A stretch of 64,000 nt of DNA from assembly GCA_017303675.1 (NCBI GenBank), contig JAFLBX010000001.1:569970-633969 (forward strand). Direction: 5' to 3'. The notes below the pieces were generated by a model. It searched no databases and was not told the DNA's origin. It saw nothing but the letters and a program-made list of their open reading frames with translations. Of this stretch, positions 58,923 to 64,000 are shown piece after piece (the first letter of the stretch is position 1; the number at the start of each line of letters is the position of its first letter). The DNA is from Ignavibacteria bacterium. GTDB lineage: Bacteria; Bacteroidota; Ignavibacteria; Tepidaquicellales; OLB5. Made by a program: the position numbers and the translations under genes.

Positions 58923-59384
58923 ATGAAAAAGGATAACAATATCTTCATACGCGATGGAAGAGCACCAATACCACGAAATGTAAATATTTCAAGGGTTATG
59001 AGTGCAAATAGAGCAAAAAACACAAAACCTGAATTACTAATTAGAAATGAACTTTATAAAAGAGAAATTAGAGGTTACAGGATTCATCCCAAAAATATAC
59101 CAGGCAAACCTGACATTGCATTAACTAGAAATAAAATAGGAATCTTCATAAATGGATGTTTCTGGCATAGATGTCCATATTGTAAACTTAAGATACCCCA
59201 AAGTAACAAATATTTTTGGGAAAATAAATTTGCAAAAAATAAAGAACGTGATAAAAGAAAGATTTATGAATTAAAAAGAATGGGCTGGGTAACATTAACC
59301 TTATGGGAATGCCAGATCAAAAAAGATGTGAATAAACAAATATTAAAAATTGAGAAAAAGATCAAAGATAAAGATGCAAAATGA
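58923..59384 (+). CDS. vsr: Vsr very-short-patch repair endonuclease
   Basis: 153 residues from the ATG of MKKDNNIFIRDGRAP. VMSANRAKNTKPELLIRNELYKR is the family start, and YRIHPKNIPGKPDIALTRNK places the catalytic Asp (GKPD). FINGCFWHRCPYC holds the zinc- and DNA-contacting His/Cys, and SNKYFWENKFAKNKERDKRK and TLWECQIKK complete the fold. Vsr nicks next to T in T:G mismatches that arise when 5-methylcytosine deaminates. It overlaps the methyltransferase gene by 11 nt, the classical pairing. AT-rich codon use differs from genes left of 58 kb. Confidence 0.93.
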   Translation: MKKDNNIFIRDGRAPIPRNVNISRVMSANRAKNTKPELLIRNELYKREIRGYRIHPKNIPGKPDIALTRNKIGIFINGCFWHRCPYCKLKIPQSNKYFWENKFAKNKERDKRKIYELKRMGWVTLTLWECQIKKDVNKQILKIEKKIKDKDAK

Positions 59385-61077
59385 AAAGTTAACAGTTTTA
59401 GATTTATTCTGTGGAGCTGGTGGATTTTCAGAAGGTTTCAGGCAACAGGGCTTTGAAATCATTATGGGTATCGATCATTGGAAACCTGCAATAGATACCT
59501 TTAACAAAAATTTTGATCTTAATTGTCAAATTAGGAATATTAAGGATTTTAGTTCTTATTTAGAAATTGAAAATTTACCAGATACTGATGTAATTGTTGG
59601 GAGCCCACCTTGTGTAAGTTTTTCTAGCTCAAATAGATCTGGAAAGGCTGACAAAACCGAAGGTATTTTATTAACTAAAATATTCTTAAAGATCATTGCT
59701 TTAAAAAAACATAAGCCAGGTTCAATTTTAAAAGCATGGTTCATGGAAAATGTGCTTAATTCACAAAAACATTTAAAGGAATTTTATACTTTTAATGACC
59801 TGTATTTAACCAGTTGGGCAAAGAAGAATAATATTGATCCAAATAATATTGCAATTAATTTAAAAGGTAATAATGCTGTAATAAATTCAGCCGATTATGG
59901 TGCACCGCAAAGAAGAAAAAGATTAATTACGGGTGAAATAATAAAATTAAATAAATTTGTAATACCGTCTAAAACGCATTCTATAGTAAATAACAAAGAA
60001 AATTTACCTGAGCACATTACAATAGGATTTATAAAGAATACATTACCTAAACCAAATGAAAAAGAATCAAAAAGAGAAATAATTGATCCAGTTTATGGTT
60101 TTTCAATAACCATGGATAAATTAACTGATCATTTTTATGATACCGGCATACATAAACATGATTGGGAAATGTCTAAACGCCTGAAAACAAATCACCCATA
60201 TATGGGACGGATGTCGTTTCCTGAAAATATGGATGCACCAAGCCGGACCGTAACTGCTACAAAAATTGGAAGTTCTAGAGAAGCATTAATATACTTATCT
60301 GAATACAATAGAGAAGGTAATGGAAAATATAGAACTGCAACTGTTAGAGAAGCAGCTGTTTTTATGGGTTTTCCTATTACCTACCAATTTATTGGGAATG
60401 AGAATCCAAAGTGGAGATTGGTCGGAAATGCAGTCTCTCCTAATGTCTCGCGAGCTTTAGCAAAAGAGGTAAGGCGTGCATTAGGATTAGAATCTATTTG
60501 TAATCCTCAAATAAAAGTTGATCAAGATATTAATCAAATTGTTAACTTGAATACATTTAAGGAAAAAGTGTTCCAAAAGTTTTTCAAAAAGAAAAAAGGT
60601 TGTCGTTTTAGAGGTCATATTATAAAAGAAGGTAATATGACTGTTACATTATCCAATTATGATATTAGTAAAAAAACAAATTTAAAAAAATGGTTCACAT
60701 CTGTTCAATACGGCACAGGAGAAGGTTTTCCTACTCATAATTATCCTGACCATTTTTACTTAAAATTAGAAGAAACCATAATTAATTTTAAAAATGGTGA
60801 CAAATTTTTAGATATGATTAATAACGGTTTTTCTGATAAGATTGCTCCAAGTAATTTGATGCAATATATGTATGAGAATCAGCGCAATATTAATAATTTT
60901 TTAGAACCTACAGCATTAATTGAAGAAGCTTCAAAAATAATTTTACATTTAAAAAATGATAAATTAAATTATAAGCAAGGTAACTTAAAAATTTTCAAAA
61001 AAAATATAGTACCTATAAAACAAATACTAGCTCTTTATGCAATAAATAAAATTTGTACAATAACCAACAAACAATAA
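59374..61077 (+). CDS. DNA (cytosine-5) methyltransferase with long C-terminus
   Basis: 567 residues from the ATG inside the end of vsr. Motif I LDLFCGAGGFS at 9-19, motif IV VGSPPCVSFS with catalytic Cys 80, motif VI MENV at 124-127, motif VIII GAPQRRKRL at 176-184 and motif X LVGNAVSPNVSRALAKEV at about 350. The target-recognition part between VIII and IX is short (about 100 residues). Residues about 375-567 are an extra, Lys- and Asn-rich domain not found in ordinary Dcm enzymes (GCRFRGHIIKEGNMTVTL, FTSVQYGTGEGFPTHNYPDH). It marks self DNA; the recognition site is unknown. Confidence 0.93.
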   Translation: MQNEKLTVLDLFCGAGGFSEGFRQQGFEIIMGIDHWKPAIDTFNKNFDLNCQIRNIKDFSSYLEIENLPDTDVIVGSPPCVSFSSSNRSGKADKTEGILLTKIFLKIIALKKHKPGSILKAWFMENVLNSQKHLKEFYTFNDLYLTSWAKKNNIDPNNIAINLKGNNAVINSADYGAPQRRKRLITGEIIKLNKFVIPSKTHSIVNNKENLPEHITIGFIKNTLPKPNEKESKREIIDPVYGFSITMDKLTDHFYDTGIHKHDWEMSKRLKTNHPYMGRMSFPENMDAPSRTVTATKIGSSREALIYLSEYNREGNGKYRTATVREAAVFMGFPITYQFIGNENPKWRLVGNAVSPNVSRALAKEVRRALGLESICNPQIKVDQDINQIVNLNTFKEKVFQKFFKKKKGCRFRGHIIKEGNMTVTLSNYDISKKTNLKKWFTSVQYGTGEGFPTHNYPDHFYLKLEETIINFKNGDKFLDMINNGFSDKIAPSNLMQYMYENQRNINNFLEPTALIEEASKIILHLKNDKLNYKQGNLKIFKKNIVPIKQILALYAINKICTITNKQ

Positions 61078-61078
61078 T

Positions 61079-62410
61079 ATGAACAAAGACCTAAGAATTG
61101 AACAATTAGATAATATCAAAAAATCCGGAAAACCTTATTCTAAAATGGAAGTATTTTATAAAAATGACAGACATAAAATGGATGTATTTGAGATTGATTT
61201 AGAATTATTAATTTACAATAAATATAATGGCCGTATTTCAAGTATGGTTAAATCTTATGAAAAACAATTCGAAGAATTAAATCCTGAACAGGATAATCAT
61301 AAAAAGAAAATTGAGGAGTTTTTATGGAATTCGAGTTTAAATTATAACAAGAACACTGAAACAGATATAAACGAAAAAGGTCAATTAAAATATGGTATAG
61401 TTACTAAAGACGGTATTATTATTGATGGGAATAGAAGAGCTCTTATCTTAAATAAAATTGCCAAAGAAAAAAATATTAGACCCCAATACTTTAAAGCTGC
61501 AATTTTAGATGAAACTTTGGATGATAACCCAAAAGAAATAATGAGACTGGAAACAATGTATCAAATGGGGGAAGATGCGAAAGTCGATTATAACCCAATA
61601 GAAAAGTATTTAAAATGTAAAGATTTGAAAGAAATTGATTTTACTAAAGAACAAATTGCTAAGATGATGGGAGATAAGCCTTCTAATGTTCACGATTATT
61701 TAGCAATAATGAAACTCATGGATGACTATTTAGATAAATTAACATATTCAGGCATATATACAAGATTAGAAAAAACTGAAGGGATATTTGTTGATTTAGA
61801 AAACTATTTATCTTCTTATGGATATATTTACAACGAAACCAACAATGAATTTCAATATAAAAATACAGGTAATGGTCTGAGTAAAATGAATTGGAACCCA
61901 CAGGAAACCGATATAAACGAATTAAAACTAATTTATTATGACTTTATCAGAGCGAGATACAGTGGCGAAGGAAAAGAGTACCGTATTATAGGAAAACCTA
62001 ATAAGGAAGATAGTATTTTTTGCAACAAGTCCATTTGGGATGAGTTTAAAGAAAACCATTTTAAAAAAACAGATAATATTCTGGCTTCTGAACCAACAAT
62101 AGATGAAATAAGAAAAGATAATCCTAAAGGTGATTTAGCAAAGTTATTGAAAAGTAGAGATGAAAAATGGACAAGCGATGTCTCGGGTTTATTAAAAGGA
62201 AATTTGAATATTGCTAGTGATAAGTTAGCAAATGTAAAGTCTATAAAAGAACCAAAAAAATTATTACAAAAGGCATTAGATGCACTTTTGCAAATAAACA
62301 CGGATATAGAAGCTTTTTATTTAGATAATGAGGTTGAAGCCTTAATAAAGGAAATAAACAGTTTAACATGGGACTTTAAGCAAGTTATAAAACATAATAA
62401 ACAGAATTAA
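61079..62410 (+). CDS. ParB-like domain protein in defence operon
   Basis: 443 residues, starting 1 bp after the methyltransferase stop. YGIVTKDGIIIDGNRRALIL at 105-124 is the ParB/sulfiredoxin-fold core (D-G-x-R-R, here IDGNRR). YNPIEKYLKCKDL and FTKEQIAKMMGDKPSNVHDY at about 205-225 resemble the following ParB HTH. The C-terminal half is helical and unassigned. Such proteins can be CTPases, nickases or DNA-binding regulators; here it is fused to no other domain. Its place between a methyltransferase and a helicase suggests a specificity or effector role in DNA defence. Confidence 0.8.
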   Translation: MNKDLRIEQLDNIKKSGKPYSKMEVFYKNDRHKMDVFEIDLELLIYNKYNGRISSMVKSYEKQFEELNPEQDNHKKKIEEFLWNSSLNYNKNTETDINEKGQLKYGIVTKDGIIIDGNRRALILNKIAKEKNIRPQYFKAAILDETLDDNPKEIMRLETMYQMGEDAKVDYNPIEKYLKCKDLKEIDFTKEQIAKMMGDKPSNVHDYLAIMKLMDDYLDKLTYSGIYTRLEKTEGIFVDLENYLSSYGYIYNETNNEFQYKNTGNGLSKMNWNPQETDINELKLIYYDFIRARYSGEGKEYRIIGKPNKEDSIFCNKSIWDEFKENHFKKTDNILASEPTIDEIRKDNPKGDLAKLLKSRDEKWTSDVSGLLKGNLNIASDKLANVKSIKEPKKLLQKALDALLQINTDIEAFYLDNEVEALIKEINSLTWDFKQVIKHNKQN

Positions 62411-64000
62411 TGCTAATAACTATAAATATTCTTGAAGACTTACAACAATTTGAAATTACTGGTGAAATTCATGGATTACAATCAAATAGAAGAATAAATT
62501 CATTTCTAGTTGATTTTTTGAATGCACATTTTGGCCATGATTCTATCCTAGTTCCATATAAAGTATCATCACAAAATCAAATTTTAAATAATTTACAACA
62601 ACTTTTCAAACAGTATAGTATTAAACATCATTTTACTACAAAAGTACAAAATGTATTGAGTGAATTTTTATTAAACGAGTATAATTTCGAGTTTTTTTCT
62701 AATGAAGCTAAGAATATATGGGAAAACAAAATAAATATTCAGGACTTTAAAGATTTTTCTGAATGCATAAAAAAACATTTACCAACAAGAACACTATACT
62801 ATTTACAATTATTAGCTTCTTTTCACTTAGCTTTTTCTCAAAATGCTTGTAATTTTTCAGTACCTGGTTCTGGTAAAACGTCTATAGTATTTGCAGCTTA
62901 TTCTTTTTTAAAGAATCTTGCTTCTAATAATGTTAGACATGTTAATAAATTACTAGTTATTGGACCTTTAAGTTCGTTTGCCCCATGGGAAATGGAATAT
63001 GAAAAATGTTTTGGAGAAAAACCCTCCTCAAAAAGATTATCTGGCGGAGTTTCCAAAGAAGAACGAGAATATATATTAAACCCAGTTTCAAGTATAGATG
63101 AATCACCTGAATTACTGTTAATGTCATATCAAACGTTATGCAACGAGATAGAAAATGTCAAGAATTATCTTAACAAAAAAGGTAACAACGTTATGGTTAT
63201 TCTTGATGAAGCTCATAAAATAAAGAATACTGATGGTGGTGTATGGGCACAAGCTGCGTTGAATATTGCACCTTTTTGTAAAGCAAGGGTTGTTTTAACT
63301 GGTACACCAATGCCTAATGGATATGAGGATTTATATAATTTGTATAAATTTATTTGGCCGGATAAAGATATTTTAAAATTCCATTTGTTTCAATTAAGAG
63401 ATATGACAAATAATAGATTTGATCCAAGGGTTAAGAATTTAATAAACAATGCTTCTTCTTTTTTTATAAGAATAACCAAAAAAAATCTAAAAGAACAATT
63501 TGGGTTACCGAGTCCAATTGAAAACCCACCAATTACAGTACCTATGGGCTTAAATCAAAGAAAAATATATGATTTTATAGAAAATAAATACCTATCGTAT
63601 TTCCAAAATACTCAAGAGAATCAATGGTCATCTACATTATTAAAAGCTAGAATAATAAGATTATTACAAGCTTCTTCTAACATTAACTTACTTAAAAATC
63701 CTTTGGACAATTATTTCAATGAAAATGAAATCGGGAACCAAGTATTTATTGATGACAGAGAAATTTTAAAAAATATTTTAGAATACAGCCAATCTGAAAT
63801 ACCTGCTAAATTTTTAGCAACTTTGTCTTTAATAAAAAAAATTATTAACAATAATCAAAAAGTCATTATTTGGACTACTTTTATCCAAACCGCAAAAGAA
63901 TTAAAAACTTTTTTAGCATACAACAATATACAAAGTGAACTTTTAATAGGTGAAATACCTGTAGAAATAGATGATACAATTGAATCTGTAATTACACGTG
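62410..64000 (+). CDS. SNF2-type helicase, 3' end outside window
   Basis: At least 530 codons; the ATG overlaps the previous stop as TAATG and the frame is still open at base 64000. Residues 1-140 are an N-terminal region of unknown fold. Walker A VPGSGKTS lies at 151-158, motif Ia LVIGPLSSFAPWEMEY follows, motif II LDEAH is at about 265, and motif III TGTPMPNGYEDLYNLYKF near 298. KVIIWTTFIQTAKELKTFL marks the start of the second RecA-like lobe. This order is that of SNF2/RapA-like double-strand DNA translocases. Such motors drive restriction or phage-DNA sensing in many defence systems. Confidence 0.88.
   Translation, partial: MLITINILEDLQQFEITGEIHGLQSNRRINSFLVDFLNAHFGHDSILVPYKVSSQNQILNNLQQLFKQYSIKHHFTTKVQNVLSEFLLNEYNFEFFSNEAKNIWENKINIQDFKDFSECIKKHLPTRTLYYLQLLASFHLAFSQNACNFSVPGSGKTSIVFAAYSFLKNLASNNVRHVNKLLVIGPLSSFAPWEMEYEKCFGEKPSSKRLSGGVSKEEREYILNPVSSIDESPELLLMSYQTLCNEIENVKNYLNKKGNNVMVILDEAHKIKNTDGGVWAQAALNIAPFCKARVVLTGTPMPNGYEDLYNLYKFIWPDKDILKFHLFQLRDMTNNRFDPRVKNLINNASSFFIRITKKNLKEQFGLPSPIENPPITVPMGLNQRKIYDFIENKYLSYFQNTQENQWSSTLLKARIIRLLQASSNINLLKNPLDNYFNENEIGNQVFIDDREILKNILEYSQSEIPAKFLATLSLIKKIINNNQKVIIWTTFIQTAKELKTFLAYNNIQSELLIGEIPVEIDDTIESVITR

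Noticed and set aside
1-64000. tRNA or rRNA genes
   Set aside because: No T-loop-like GGTTCGAATCC pattern with a matching cloverleaf and no rRNA stretch was seen on either strand by eye; a covariance search could not be run.
57591-64000. Prophage or integrative element around the defence operon
   Set aside because: No integrase, phage structural gene, tRNA target or att-type direct repeat was found inside the window; the right border lies outside it.

Overview
The window looks like a chromosomal segment of a Bacteroidota/Chlorobi-group bacterium, most likely of the Ignavibacteria type. The grounds are a clade II (Sec-dependent) nitrous oxide reductase cluster, a GLPGLI-like secreted domain, several secreted proteins with Bacteroidota-style signal peptides, Bacteroidota-type -7 promoter boxes (TAnnTTTG) at many gene starts, few visible Shine-Dalgarno sequences, and intergenic DNA crowded with palindromic repeats. 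The assignment to Ignavibacteria is inference; no rRNA or tRNA gene is present to test it.

Layout. 1-5.2 kb: end of a DinB-like gene, a FecR-domain protein, an exopolyphosphatase, a HEPN/MNT toxin-antitoxin pair and a secreted alpha/beta hydrolase. 5.5-12.9 kb: a minus-strand operon read as ric, cytochrome c, nosZ, a membrane protein, nosL, nosD, nosF, nosY. It is preceded by a perfect 16-bp Crp/Fnr-type palindrome and followed upstream by a Crp/Fnr regulator gene (13.6-14.3 kb). Together these encode periplasmic N2O reduction, its copper maturation, an electron donor and a nitrosative-damage repair protein. 14.4-25.8 kb: accessory genes, including a nucleotidyltransferase, a B12-type radical SAM protein, an IS200-like/RAYT transposase flanked by REP-like palindromes, GNAT, ASCH, YdeI-family and B1 metallo-beta-lactamase genes, and a MazF toxin-antitoxin pair. 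25.8-38.2 kb: a plus-strand envelope-glycan block with two more B12-type radical SAM proteins, a SPASM radical SAM protein, a methyltransferase, two GT87-type and one GT9 glycosyltransferase and a flippase. Almost every gap in this block holds a long hairpin repeat. 38.7-44.5 kb: a methyltransferase, a metallophosphoesterase, a secreted PNGase F fused to a GLPGLI-like domain, a protein-glutaminase-like enzyme and PgeF. 44.5-58 kb: a large PAS/GAF histidine kinase, secreted propeller and small proteins, a UDG-fold protein, DUF4256 and several unknowns, interleaved with repeats. 58.8-64 kb: a clearly more AT-rich defence-type operon (Vsr endonuclease, 5-cytosine methyltransferase, ParB-like protein, SNF2-type helicase) that runs off the window.

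The two most notable unexplained signals are these. (1) A family of at least 11 complete 167-230 bp nested-hairpin repeats, all in the same orientation, with compensatory base changes in every stem and matched 5' and 3' ends. (2) The Vsr-methyltransferase-ParB-SNF2 operon at the right edge, which begins just after a broken remnant of another vsr gene. Other families (two-hairpin CTCCCC elements, CCCCCAT-ended MITE-like elements, GATGGGC/GCCCT REPs) fill most remaining gaps and in places supply start codons or C-termini of genes.
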